The position numbers and the translations under genes were made by a program. The notes below the pieces were generated by a model. That model had not been told where the DNA came from. It searched no databases and saw only the letters and a list, made by a program, of their open reading frames with translations. 48,239 bases of DNA from contig CAYTPX010000015.1 of NCBI GenBank assembly GCA_964439955.1, forward strand, positions 1-48,239, given 5' to 3'. How positions within the stretch are numbered: position 1 is the first letter of the stretch; each line of letters starts with the position of its first letter. Positions 19,672-28,221 of this stretch are shown here, piece after piece. This stretch comes from UBA1794 sp964439955 (GTDB taxonomy: Bacteria; Bacteroidota; Bacteroidia; Bacteroidales; Bacteroidaceae).

Positions 19672-21477
19672 ATGAAATACTTCTTTTATAGCACCCTTCT
19701 TCTGGGTGCATTCAGCCTAAACTTGAATGCCGCATCCGGAGACATCCTTCCCGGACAAACTTGGTACGACACGAACGGCACTGCCATCAATGCCCACGGC
19801 GGCTGTGTACAATATGTCGACGGCTACTATTATTGGTTTGGCGAAGACCGTACTAATTTTACTTGCAACGGAGTCAGTTGTTATCGGTCTGCCGACCTCT
19901 ACAACTGGACACGCGTAGGGCTGGCCCTCACGCCTACGGGTACCATGACGGACGAAAACGTAGACATCGCATACGGACGCACATTGGAGCGGCCGAAAGT
20001 AATCTACAACGAACAGACCGGCAAATGGGTCATGTGGATTCACTGGGAAAACGGGAGCGACTATGTGGAAGCCAAAGTCTGTGTGGCGCAGGCCGACACG
20101 GTAATAGGCCCTTATACGTTAGTCGATGTGTTCCGCCCCAACGGCAATGACTCCCGCGACCAGACCCTTTTTCTTGATACCGATGGAACTGCATATCACG
20201 TGTATTCCACCAATACGAACACCAACACCAACATCTCTCCGTTGAAACCCGACTTCCTCTCCCCAGAGGAGGCTGTGAATACCCAAATGGTAGGTAAAAA
20301 ATACGAAGCTGCTTCCATCTTCAAAGCAGGTGAGACTTACTATGGGGTTTTCTCCGGTTGTACGAGTTGGGACCCTAACCGAGGGCGTTATGCTTACGCG
20401 TACGACATGATGGGCACATGGACTTATGGAAACGACTTCACGGACGATGATGGAAGTACCGGCACCAACTTCTGCATAGACGAGGGAAAAGACAAAACCT
20501 ACCAGTCGCAGAGTGCCTACGTCTTTCCCGTACAGGGGAAAGAGAACTGTTTCGTCTATATGGGCGACCGCTGGAACTCCAGCAACGTAGGCACATCGAC
20601 GTATGTATGGTTGCCGCTCAGCCTCCGTTCAGGCTACCCCTCCGTGCGGTGGTACGACGAATGGGACCTTTCGGTTTTCGACGATATGTACCGATACAAA
20701 CGCTTGGCAGAGCTGAACGATGGGACAGAATTCTATCTGCTCGAGCGTAAATCGGACCGCATCGTCTCCCGTCCGAGGTCTTCCTTGACGCTTGAAGACG
20801 ACGGGGAATCCAATGTTTGTTTCGTGCTACACACAACTGACACGCCCTATACGTACAAAATAGAAGAACTCGCCTCGGGAAATTTCATGGAGTCGGTGTT
20901 CGGGACCGTTCGATTCCAAGCTGAAAGCGACAGTGAAGCACAGGAATGGGTGCTGATACTGGAGCAAGATGGCTACTACCGCATAGAAAATGCAGCCGAC
21001 GGGAACTGCCTTTCCGTATCGGGCAATGAAACTTTGGCTGGGACGAACGTTTATCTGAACTCACAAAACAAGGACATCCACCAGAGCTTTGCCCTGTATT
21101 TCGATTCTGAAGCACATGCCGACTACAAAGAAGCCGACATATACAGCTTGGCTTATATTGAGGAAAATAACAGGCTCATAGATGAGCAGAACGGTTTCTT
21201 CTCGGCGGTTTCCTCCATTGAAGAAGACCGGTCGCAGATAACCGTTTACGTTTCTTCCGACCATTCTTCCCTCTTCGTGGAGTCCGGCTTGGATATGGTT
21301 GGCGAGATTGTAGTGGTCGAACCCGGCTCGGGACGTCTCTTGTGGCATAGCGGCCCTGTCGCCATATCTTCCGGAAGCAACGCATTCACTCTTTCTGCTC
21401 CCCTCGAACGCGGGTTCTATATAGTCACTATCCGTACAACGTCCCAACAGGTATCCAAGAAAGTGCCCGTATTATGA
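19672..21477 (+). CDS. GH43 family glycosidase (exo-beta-1,3-galactanase-like) with ricin-like domain and sorting-type tail
   Basis: A 601-residue exported protein. Signal peptide 1-21. The five-bladed propeller domain spans ~22-335 and shows INAHGGCVQYVDGYYYWFGE, LERPKVIYN, SRDQTLFLDTDG and KYEAASIFK. Asp163 fits the pKa-modulating aspartate and Glu212 the general acid of GH43. The usual N-terminal base aspartate is replaced by a glycine region (H42-G-G), as known for the GH43_24 group of exo-beta-1,3-galactanases; Glu107 and Gln280 are candidates for the substitute role. A ricin-like trefoil (~345-490) follows, then a C-terminal tail (~520-601) with RGFYIVTI. The stop codon overlaps the start of the DUF6057 gene (ATGA), so the two are translationally coupled. 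A related subfamily such as GH43_34 remains possible. Confidence 0.78.
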   Translation: MKYFFYSTLLLGAFSLNLNAASGDILPGQTWYDTNGTAINAHGGCVQYVDGYYYWFGEDRTNFTCNGVSCYRSADLYNWTRVGLALTPTGTMTDENVDIAYGRTLERPKVIYNEQTGKWVMWIHWENGSDYVEAKVCVAQADTVIGPYTLVDVFRPNGNDSRDQTLFLDTDGTAYHVYSTNTNTNTNISPLKPDFLSPEEAVNTQMVGKKYEAASIFKAGETYYGVFSGCTSWDPNRGRYAYAYDMMGTWTYGNDFTDDDGSTGTNFCIDEGKDKTYQSQSAYVFPVQGKENCFVYMGDRWNSSNVGTSTYVWLPLSLRSGYPSVRWYDEWDLSVFDDMYRYKRLAELNDGTEFYLLERKSDRIVSRPRSSLTLEDDGESNVCFVLHTTDTPYTYKIEELASGNFMESVFGTVRFQAESDSEAQEWVLILEQDGYYRIENAADGNCLSVSGNETLAGTNVYLNSQNKDIHQSFALYFDSEAHADYKEADIYSLAYIEENNRLIDEQNGFFSAVSSIEEDRSQITVYVSSDHSSLFVESGLDMVGEIVVVEPGSGRLLWHSGPVAISSGSNAFTLSAPLERGFYIVTIRTTSQQVSKKVPVL

Positions 21478-23330
21478 GAAGATTGGTCTATCCAGCCTCC
21501 TTTTTCCTGCTGGGGGGATTCCTCCTTCTGGCCGATATCCCTTACTTCTTGCAGGAAACGGCCGATATGAATCCCTTCTTCTTGACCTCGGGCTATGCAG
21601 CCGAGACGATGGGGAAACCGGGTGGATGCTTAGCATATGCCGCTTCTTTCTTGACTTCCTTCTTTGCCGTGAAGTGGATCGGGGCACTGTTGCTGCTGGT
21701 ACTGGCCTCTGTGCTTGCCTACGTGCAGAAGTCCGCTTTTCGCCTGCCTGCGGCAGCCGTGGGGCTTTGTTGGCTTGCTCCGTTGGCACTGCTGCTCAAC
21801 TATACCCAACAAGGATATATGCTTTATGTCCTGAAGGCCCCGGGGGTAGCATTTTCCATGCCGTTGGGTATGGTTTGCACGGTAGCCCTTATAGGAATAT
21901 ACCTGCGCCTCCATCATATCGGGAGCAAGGTGGCATGGATGGTCATCGTGTGCGCGCCTCTGTATTATGCCATAGGGAGTTATGCCCTGATGGCGTCTTT
22001 TTCGGTATTCATTTACGAACTTTTTCTCTTTGCCAAGAACCGGTGGCGCTATGCGCTGCCGCTTCTTTTGGCTTTGCCCGCATCGGCTTTCCTCTTTCCT
22101 TTGGCTTTGTACGAACTCGGATGGATTCGTCAAAGCCTTTCTTCCTTGTATTCATCGGGGTTGCCGGATTACTTATGGACGGAAACCGAGCGCCCGTTGT
22201 GGTATCCGCTCTTGTTCGCGCTCTTTTTCCTGAATGCCTTTGTCGTCTTTGCCGCATGTCGGCAGCGAAAAGAAAGTCGTGCGAAAACCGGCCAAGGCGG
22301 CCGCCCGGCTACCGGGCATGGGTATCAACGGGTTATCGGGGTGTGCATTTTGTCCCTATATGTGCTCACCGCCTATCAGGTCTATGCGCGCACTTTCCGC
22401 GATGAGAACTATCATTGCATCCTCCGCATGAAGCACGCCGTCGAAAGGAACGATTGGCAAGCAGTGCTACAAGAAGCCCGGGATTGCGCTTCTGCCCCCA
22501 CCCGCTTGCAAGTCCTCTACACCCGCTTGGCACTCCATAAGACGGGTGCAGGTGGGGATGCGTTGTTTACGTATCCTGATGGCGATACCCCATACCGCGC
22601 TCCCCGTGTCCACCAATACCTTCGCCTTGTGGGGGGGCGCGAACTCTATTATCATTATGGAAAAATAAACTACGCCTATCGCTGGTGTATGGAGGATTTC
22701 GTGGAATATGGGAAGCGTCCCGGTTATCTTCGCTGTATGGCAAAATGCGCTCTCATGAACCAAGAATTTGAACTGGCACGTAAGTATCTCGACATAATCC
22801 GCACCGTGCCCTTCCAGTCTGGGTTTGTGTCGCGCTATGAAAACTATCTGTCTCTTCCCGAACGGATAGAGGCAGATGAAGAAATGGCTGCAATCACCCG
22901 CCTGATGAACTACGAAGATATACTCGACGGCGACGGCGGACTGATTGAAGTATATCTGCTCAACAGCTTTGCCCTGATGGAAGGTGGTACCCGTGAGATG
23001 GTGGATTTATCGTTACAGTCTTGCCTCATCATGAAAGACATTGAAGGATTTTGGCCACGTTTCTTCCGGCTTCTGCCTACTTTCCAAGGGAGGAAAATCC
23101 CTACCCACTATCAGGAAGCAGCCTTGCTTTTTGCCACTCTCAGGCAAGATATAGACCCTAACGCCCTGCCCATCGCGCCGGAAATAAGAGAACGATTCGC
23201 CCGCCTTGTGGAAGTCTCCAATGCTTATGCGCAAATGGGCGATGAATACAACCGTGCAAGCCTCTATCCCAACTACGGAGATACCTATTGGTACTACTAT
23301 TTCTTCATAAAGGGGCTGAAAACCAACTGA
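21474..23330 (+). CDS. DUF6057-like polytopic membrane protein
   Basis: A 618-residue protein. The first ~300 residues carry about eight hydrophobic segments (for example near 5-22, 45-70, 72-98, 110-145, 150-190, 195-215, 245-262 and 288-305), so it sits in the inner membrane. The rest (~310-618) is soluble, helical and TPR-like (repeats such as LMNQEFELARKYLDII). This layout matches the DUF6057 family found beside glycan loci in Bacteroidales; no reaction is known. The start overlaps the GH43 stop codon by 4 bases, and the PD40 lipoprotein gene follows after 28 bases, so the three probably form one transcript. A transport, sensing or assembly role for the secreted products is only a guess. 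Confidence 0.7.
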   Translation: MRRLVYPASFFLLGGFLLLADIPYFLQETADMNPFFLTSGYAAETMGKPGGCLAYAASFLTSFFAVKWIGALLLLVLASVLAYVQKSAFRLPAAAVGLCWLAPLALLLNYTQQGYMLYVLKAPGVAFSMPLGMVCTVALIGIYLRLHHIGSKVAWMVIVCAPLYYAIGSYALMASFSVFIYELFLFAKNRWRYALPLLLALPASAFLFPLALYELGWIRQSLSSLYSSGLPDYLWTETERPLWYPLLFALFFLNAFVVFAACRQRKESRAKTGQGGRPATGHGYQRVIGVCILSLYVLTAYQVYARTFRDENYHCILRMKHAVERNDWQAVLQEARDCASAPTRLQVLYTRLALHKTGAGGDALFTYPDGDTPYRAPRVHQYLRLVGGRELYYHYGKINYAYRWCMEDFVEYGKRPGYLRCMAKCALMNQEFELARKYLDIIRTVPFQSGFVSRYENYLSLPERIEADEEMAAITRLMNYEDILDGDGGLIEVYLLNSFALMEGGTREMVDLSLQSCLIMKDIEGFWPRFFRLLPTFQGRKIPTHYQEAALLFATLRQDIDPNALPIAPEIRERFARLVEVSNAYAQMGDEYNRASLYPNYGDTYWYYYFFIKGLKTN

Positions 23331-23358
23331 ACCGTATTCCAAAAACTCCCGTATTATT

Positions 23359-24957
23359 ATGATGCGCAACCTCATATTCTGCTTATTGCCTTTTCCCCTT
23401 TTCCTCTTTTCCTGTTCGCCCTCCGTGCCCGAAGATGCCCAGTTGCTGGAGATTCCGGCAGAAACCCTGCCCGATTATGACGGCGCTACTCTGCCGCCCA
23501 ACATAGCTCCGATGAATTTCTACATTGAAGAAACGGGCGATGCCTACGTGACCCATTTTTATTCCCGCAAGAGGGATTGCTCCATTGTCGCGGAAGGAGA
23601 GACCGTCAGCCTGCCTGCAGGAGAATGGAAGCGCTTGCTCGAGGCCGCACGAGGCGACACGCTTTATACCGATATTTACGTGCAACGGGACGGGAAGTGG
23701 CAGAAGTTTCCCACGCGCTGCAATTTCATCGCACCGGAAGAAATAGACCCCTATATAGCCTACCGGCTCATCGAGCCTTCTTATGTCCTCTATGAACAGA
23801 TACTGATATGCCAGCGGAACCTCACCAACTTCGAAGAGAAAGTCCTATGCGATAATGCGATGCTCTCCGAAGGTGAGAACGGCGCATGCGTCAATTGCCA
23901 TGCCTTCCAAGACTATAACCGTGGTGGACGCGTACAGATGCACATACGGCAGAACCATGGCGGGACTCTCGTCACCGACGGAGGCAAGCTGAAGAAGGTA
24001 AACCTGAAGACCCCGCAGACTCTCTCTGCGGGGGTATATCCCGCTTGGCATCCGAAGAAAAACCTGATAGCCTATTCCGTGAACGAAACAGGCCAGGTGT
24101 TTCACACAAGAGATATACAGAAGGTCGAAGTCATCGACTTTGCAAGTGACTTGATACTTTACGATATCGACCAGAACAAGGTTTACGACATCGACTGCAA
24201 GCCGCACGACTTCGAGACTTTCCCGGCGTGGAGTCCCGACGGGGATATGCTCTATTACGCGTCGGCCCACTATGTGCAGGAAACGACTGACATAGATGCC
24301 GAGTTGGGGCTCAACTACCAACAGTTGAGGTACAACATCCTACGTCGCCCGTTCGATGAATCGGCCTTGAAATTCGGCTCTCAGGATACCATTTTGGATG
24401 CCGCCGTGCAGGGAAAGAGTGCTGTATTGCCCCGCATCTCGCCTGACGGACGCTGGATGCTCTTCTCTATGGCCGACTACGGGAACTTCCACGTATGGCA
24501 CAAATCCTCCGACCTCTATGTCATGGATCTCACTACCCGGAATACATACCCTTTGGAGGAAGCCAACAGCAAAGAGAGCGACAGCTACCATTCTTGGTCA
24601 TCGAATGGGCGGTGGATTCTCTTCACTTCCCGCCGCGATGACGGGAATTACACCCGCCTCTACATCGCTTATTTCGACCAGGCGGGCAGGGCTCATCGTG
24701 CGTTCGTGGTGCCGCAGCGGGATCCCTTCTTCTATTCCCGTTTTTTCAAGAGTTACAATGTGCCCGAATGGCTGGCAGAGCCCGTATCCTTCTCGCGCAA
24801 CCAACTGGTCGATGCGGCCTTGGAGGAAGCCGTCCCCGCAGAATACGCAGGATCGGCTCTGTTCCAGCCCGATGTGCGCCAAGGAAAAACAGGGCAATCT
24901 AACGACGATATGCCCGGGGGAGGTGGCTCTGCGGAAAACAACCGGTTGCCCTATTAA
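23359..24957 (+). CDS. PD40/TolB-like beta-propeller lipoprotein with c-type heme motif
   Basis: A 532-residue protein with a lipoprotein signal peptide (residues 1-19, FSC lipobox at Cys19). A mixed N-terminal region carries a CxxCH motif at 177-181 (GACVNCHAF), which could bind covalent heme. A TolB/PD40-type propeller follows (~210-480) with repeats such as YPAWHPKKNLIAYS, FPAWSPDGDMLYYAS, LPRISPDGRWMLFS and YHSWSSNGRWILFTS. It is probably anchored on the periplasmic or outer face. It follows the DUF6057 gene closely and the two seem to be a functional pair. Substrate and partner are unknown; whether heme is really bound depends on the cytochrome c maturation machinery, which is not in this window. 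Confidence 0.75.
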   Translation: MMRNLIFCLLPFPLFLFSCSPSVPEDAQLLEIPAETLPDYDGATLPPNIAPMNFYIEETGDAYVTHFYSRKRDCSIVAEGETVSLPAGEWKRLLEAARGDTLYTDIYVQRDGKWQKFPTRCNFIAPEEIDPYIAYRLIEPSYVLYEQILICQRNLTNFEEKVLCDNAMLSEGENGACVNCHAFQDYNRGGRVQMHIRQNHGGTLVTDGGKLKKVNLKTPQTLSAGVYPAWHPKKNLIAYSVNETGQVFHTRDIQKVEVIDFASDLILYDIDQNKVYDIDCKPHDFETFPAWSPDGDMLYYASAHYVQETTDIDAELGLNYQQLRYNILRRPFDESALKFGSQDTILDAAVQGKSAVLPRISPDGRWMLFSMADYGNFHVWHKSSDLYVMDLTTRNTYPLEEANSKESDSYHSWSSNGRWILFTSRRDDGNYTRLYIAYFDQAGRAHRAFVVPQRDPFFYSRFFKSYNVPEWLAEPVSFSRNQLVDAALEEAVPAEYAGSALFQPDVRQGKTGQSNDDMPGGGGSAENNRLPY

Positions 24958-25014
24958 CGCACTTGGTGCTATCTGTGTTGGACCTACATTCCTTAAAAAA
25001 GGGGAAAGCCATGT

Positions 25015-25035
25015 GCCGGTGTCCCGGCCTTTTGT
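25015..25035 (+). terminator. Weak possible terminator after the PD40 gene
   Basis: A short GC stem GCCGG/CCGGC with a 4-base loop followed by CTTTTG, in the 184-base convergent gap 24958-25141. The stem is short, so confidence is low. Confidence 0.3.
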
Positions 25036-25053
25036 CCGTCTCCCGGGGAAAGC

Positions 25054-25084
25054 CTTGCGTCTCCTCGGGTTTTCCCTTGCATGT
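25054..25084 (-). repeat. Dispersed intergenic repeat, copy D
   Basis: On the minus strand it opens with ACATGC and closes with GACGCAAG at about the same spacing as copies A-C. The middle is diverged. It lies in the convergent gap between the PD40 gene and the golvesin-domain gene. Confidence 0.35.
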
Positions 25085-25141
25085 AATTTGCAAAAATCCT
25101 GCATCTTCCCGGGGAACGGGCTGCCTTTCCCGATTCCCCGC

Positions 25142-28100
25142 CTACAGGTCGAGCAGGAAGTAGAGCATGCCGGTCATGAGCTGGCTGCGCAGCTCCTCGC
25201 CGGGAATGCTCTCGAAGGGGAATCCGAGTGCGATGACCCGGGAGTCCGTGCCTTGCCAGGCAGTCCCGGCAGGTGTGCCGTTGTCGTAACAGAAGAGGGC
25301 GAAGTTTTCGTCCGAATCGGCGGCGGGTGCCACGCAGTCGGGGTCGGTTACGACGTACTGCGGGAAAGGCACGCATGCCCCTAAGGCTTCTTCTGCAATC
25401 TTCCCGCGGGAGTCAACGAGAGATAGGGGTTCCGTGGGTAAATGCCGCTTTATCACGAAAGTACGTTGCATGCCTGTTATCTGGGGGGAGCCGGGCACTT
25501 GGGCCGAAGTGGCGGGCAAGTAGTGGAGTGTCTCGGCCAGGAACTTCAGGTTGTATGCAGTAGGGGGGATGTCGGAAGCGATGTGTGCGCCGGAGATGAG
25601 CAGGGCCGGGGCTTTCTTGCCCGCCCGCGTGTTCAGGTAGGCCGTGAGGATGCTGATGAGTTCGGGGCTGAAAACACTGTAATCGGCGTTTCTCAAGCTG
25701 TAGGCTAAAGGGTCTTTCTTTTGTAGCCCGCAGGCCACGTCAATCAAGTCGAAGTCAATGGGCGAGAGGACTCCCTTCTCAAGCGCTTCGCGGCTGCATG
25801 AGACATAGCTTACCTTCCCGATGGCCTGCATGGCCTTCCCGTGGAGGTAAGGGTAGTCGAACGTGTTTCCCACGACGGCCGTGCCGGCCAGCTCGTTCCC
25901 GCTGTAGCCCCATCCGTCTGCCGTCTCCTTTCCTGCCCCGGCCCGGTTGCGCCCGGTTTGCCGCCCGCTGTAGGCGCGTTCTTCAAGGTAGGGCACGCCC
26001 GGGTCTTGGTCCAAGTCGAAGTAGGCTTCCCCGTTGCGGTCGACTACCGCAGGGGCGGATAGTCGGGTGAAGGCGTTCACGATGAGCGCACGTCGTTGCT
26101 CGTCGGGGGAGAAGTAGGCCGCCAGCGTTTCCGAGGGGAAACTCTCGCCTCCTTCGTTGGCAGCTGTAACGCGGAAACTGTAGGCTGTGCCTTCCTCTAA
26201 TTTCAATTCTATGGAATGCCCGTGTACGATGGTGCCGTTGTCGAATCCCCCTTCGCCTTTCCGCGTGTAAAGGATGAATTGTTCGGCTTTCGCCGTAGGC
26301 TCTGTAGGGTCTTCCGTGGCCTCCCAGCGTAGGACGATGCTGTTCTTCTTTTCGCCGAAGGCAATGGAGAAGTTGTGTGGCGGGAGGGGTTGTACGACGT
26401 ACTCTTCATCGCGTTGGTAGGCGGTGAAGCGGAGTATGGATTTGTAGATGGATCGGGCGACGTAAAACTTGAACACAGGGTCGTGCCCGAATTGCATGTC
26501 GGCAAAATTCTGGTGGGAGAACATCTCCAGAATGGCGGAGGGGACGACCGGGTTGCGCGTCTCGCTGTAGTTGCGGTCCCATAGGTAGCGCCGTTGCCAC
26601 GGGGTGTTGAAGCACGCTTGCAGGTCGCTTTGCAGTTGGGTGACGAGCAGGTCGGAAAAGTCGCGTGAGGCCAGCCGGTCTTCCCCGGCAGCCAGTTTTT
26701 TGTCTTGGTAGTCGGTCGTATAGATGCTGAGCGTGCCCACAAGATCATCGTTGGTGCGGTATCCGGCATCGCTATGCACGGCCAACGACAATTCAAACGG
26801 TACGTATCCGCCCATCCCTTGGGGGTTCGAGCTGGAACCGGCGCTCAGGTAGTTGACCACCAAGGGGCGGGTGTTGATGTCGTCCGCATAGTCATTTCCC
26901 CCATCCTTGGTGTAGTACACTTCTTCCGGCATCCCGGCCCATTGGGCATAGTAGCGGGCTCCTTCGAGATAGCGTGGCAGGCCGCTTGTCGTACCGCCAC
27001 GAATGATGTTGCCCATGCCTCCGCCGAACCGTACCGCGTCGGCCGTTACGACTCCCCGCTCCCGGCTCTGGTTGGTGAGCGTGACCATTCCCGAACGGTT
27101 CGTCCCCTTTTCGAAAAGGAATGTGCCGAGATAGACCCATGTGCTTCCGCCCATGCGTTGATTGACAGAGAAGTCCGTAATCCCCCCCTTGTGGTATACC
27201 CGGTAGTGGGCGTCGCTGATGCTGTTTTCCAGGCTGACGTAAGAGACGTACACTGCATAATATCCCTCTTCGGGGATGTCGGGTATCCAGCGTATAAGGG
27301 AACCTTCCTCTTTGCGCTCTGCCGGTGCCCAGCGTGCTGTCCCGGCTTGGAAAGGGTTCGTCCGGTCGGTATAGGTAGCTTGCCGTTGGGCGAATCCAGC
27401 GACCCCTTCCAGTGTGGCGAACGGTGCCGACTTCTGGGGGAGTTCAACATAGGAAGAGGCGGAGCCGAAACAGTTGTCGTTGTCCACGATGACTTCGTAA
27501 GGTTGCACATCCCTTTCCCTGGGCATGAAAACAGTGGCGCCGGCTTTTTCCAGCATGGGTATCAAATAGGGTGTAACGAAGGAGCGGGTGAATAAATCTT
27601 CCGTGGTGCAAAACAGGTTAGGGCGTTGCCATACCCATCTCCCTCCTCGCTTGTATTCCTTATAGTAACGCCCATGGCTGGCCCATAGGGCGATGTGCTT
27701 TTTTTCCATTCCGTGTTCGTAACGCAAGGGGCGCGAGAGGTTGCAGACCCAAGGGTTCTTTTCATACGTGTTGGCCTCCTTGGGGAGTAAACGGGCGCGG
27801 TCTATGTTTTTTTTCCGGTAGAGGTTGGGCACGAGTTCCTCCAGTGTGTATCCGTCAATGCGGATTTCCATGTCGTACGACTGTAGTTGTTTGGGCAGCA
27901 GCGCGCTTGTTTCTTGGTAAATCGTGTCGATTTGTCCTGGTCGCAAAGGCTGGTAGGCGAAAGAGGCGGAGAGCTCGAGGCAAACTTTTTTCTTCTTGTG
28001 CTCGATGGTGGCCGATTGTATTTTTGCCCGCAGGCTCTCGGCCAAGAGCGGGTGGCGGTAGGAATAGAAATAGGATGCCAACGAATCGGGGATAGGTTTC

Positions 28101-28210
28101 AGGGGTTCAGTTTCCTTGTCCTTAGGATATGAAGGCATGGCCAGGCAGCACAGGATGGACACTACGCAGGAGACAGCGGGAAGGTGCAAGGGTATTGGGA
28201 ATTTGCGCAT
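25142..28210 (-). CDS. Golvesin-domain / amidase-like exported protein ('xanthan lyase' annotation family)
   Basis: A 1022-residue exported protein. The N-terminal hydrophobic segment (about 5-27) is a signal peptide. An N-acetylmuramoyl-L-alanine amidase-like region follows, split around an insertion: LWASHGRYYKEYKRGGRW and FVTPYLIPMLEKAGATVFMPRERD early on, and LAVHSDAGYRTND later. The insertion holds a golvesin C-terminal-like beta domain (GYYAVYVSYVS...MGGSTWVYLGTFLFEKG...ADAVRFGGG). After a second conserved region comes a fibronectin type III-like domain (~LPPHNFSIAFGEKKNSIVLRWEAT). Bacteroidales members are often annotated as xanthan lyases without direct evidence. ATG 28210 is chosen because the signal peptide starts there, 11 bases after the omega-amidase stop codon, so the two are in one operon. 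Confidence 0.75.
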   Translation of the reverse strand: MRKFPIPLHLPAVSCVVSILCCLAMPSYPKDKETEPLKPIPDSLASYFYSYRHPLLAESLRAKIQSATIEHKKKKVCLELSASFAYQPLRPGQIDTIYQETSALLPKQLQSYDMEIRIDGYTLEELVPNLYRKKNIDRARLLPKEANTYEKNPWVCNLSRPLRYEHGMEKKHIALWASHGRYYKEYKRGGRWVWQRPNLFCTTEDLFTRSFVTPYLIPMLEKAGATVFMPRERDVQPYEVIVDNDNCFGSASSYVELPQKSAPFATLEGVAGFAQRQATYTDRTNPFQAGTARWAPAERKEEGSLIRWIPDIPEEGYYAVYVSYVSLENSISDAHYRVYHKGGITDFSVNQRMGGSTWVYLGTFLFEKGTNRSGMVTLTNQSRERGVVTADAVRFGGGMGNIIRGGTTSGLPRYLEGARYYAQWAGMPEEVYYTKDGGNDYADDINTRPLVVNYLSAGSSSNPQGMGGYVPFELSLAVHSDAGYRTNDDLVGTLSIYTTDYQDKKLAAGEDRLASRDFSDLLVTQLQSDLQACFNTPWQRRYLWDRNYSETRNPVVPSAILEMFSHQNFADMQFGHDPVFKFYVARSIYKSILRFTAYQRDEEYVVQPLPPHNFSIAFGEKKNSIVLRWEATEDPTEPTAKAEQFILYTRKGEGGFDNGTIVHGHSIELKLEEGTAYSFRVTAANEGGESFPSETLAAYFSPDEQRRALIVNAFTRLSAPAVVDRNGEAYFDLDQDPGVPYLEERAYSGRQTGRNRAGAGKETADGWGYSGNELAGTAVVGNTFDYPYLHGKAMQAIGKVSYVSCSREALEKGVLSPIDFDLIDVACGLQKKDPLAYSLRNADYSVFSPELISILTAYLNTRAGKKAPALLISGAHIASDIPPTAYNLKFLAETLHYLPATSAQVPGSPQITGMQRTFVIKRHLPTEPLSLVDSRGKIAEEALGACVPFPQYVVTDPDCVAPAADSDENFALFCYDNGTPAGTAWQGTDSRVIALGFPFESIPGEELRSQLMTGMLYFLLDL

Positions 28211-28221
28211 GGTGTTTTGGG

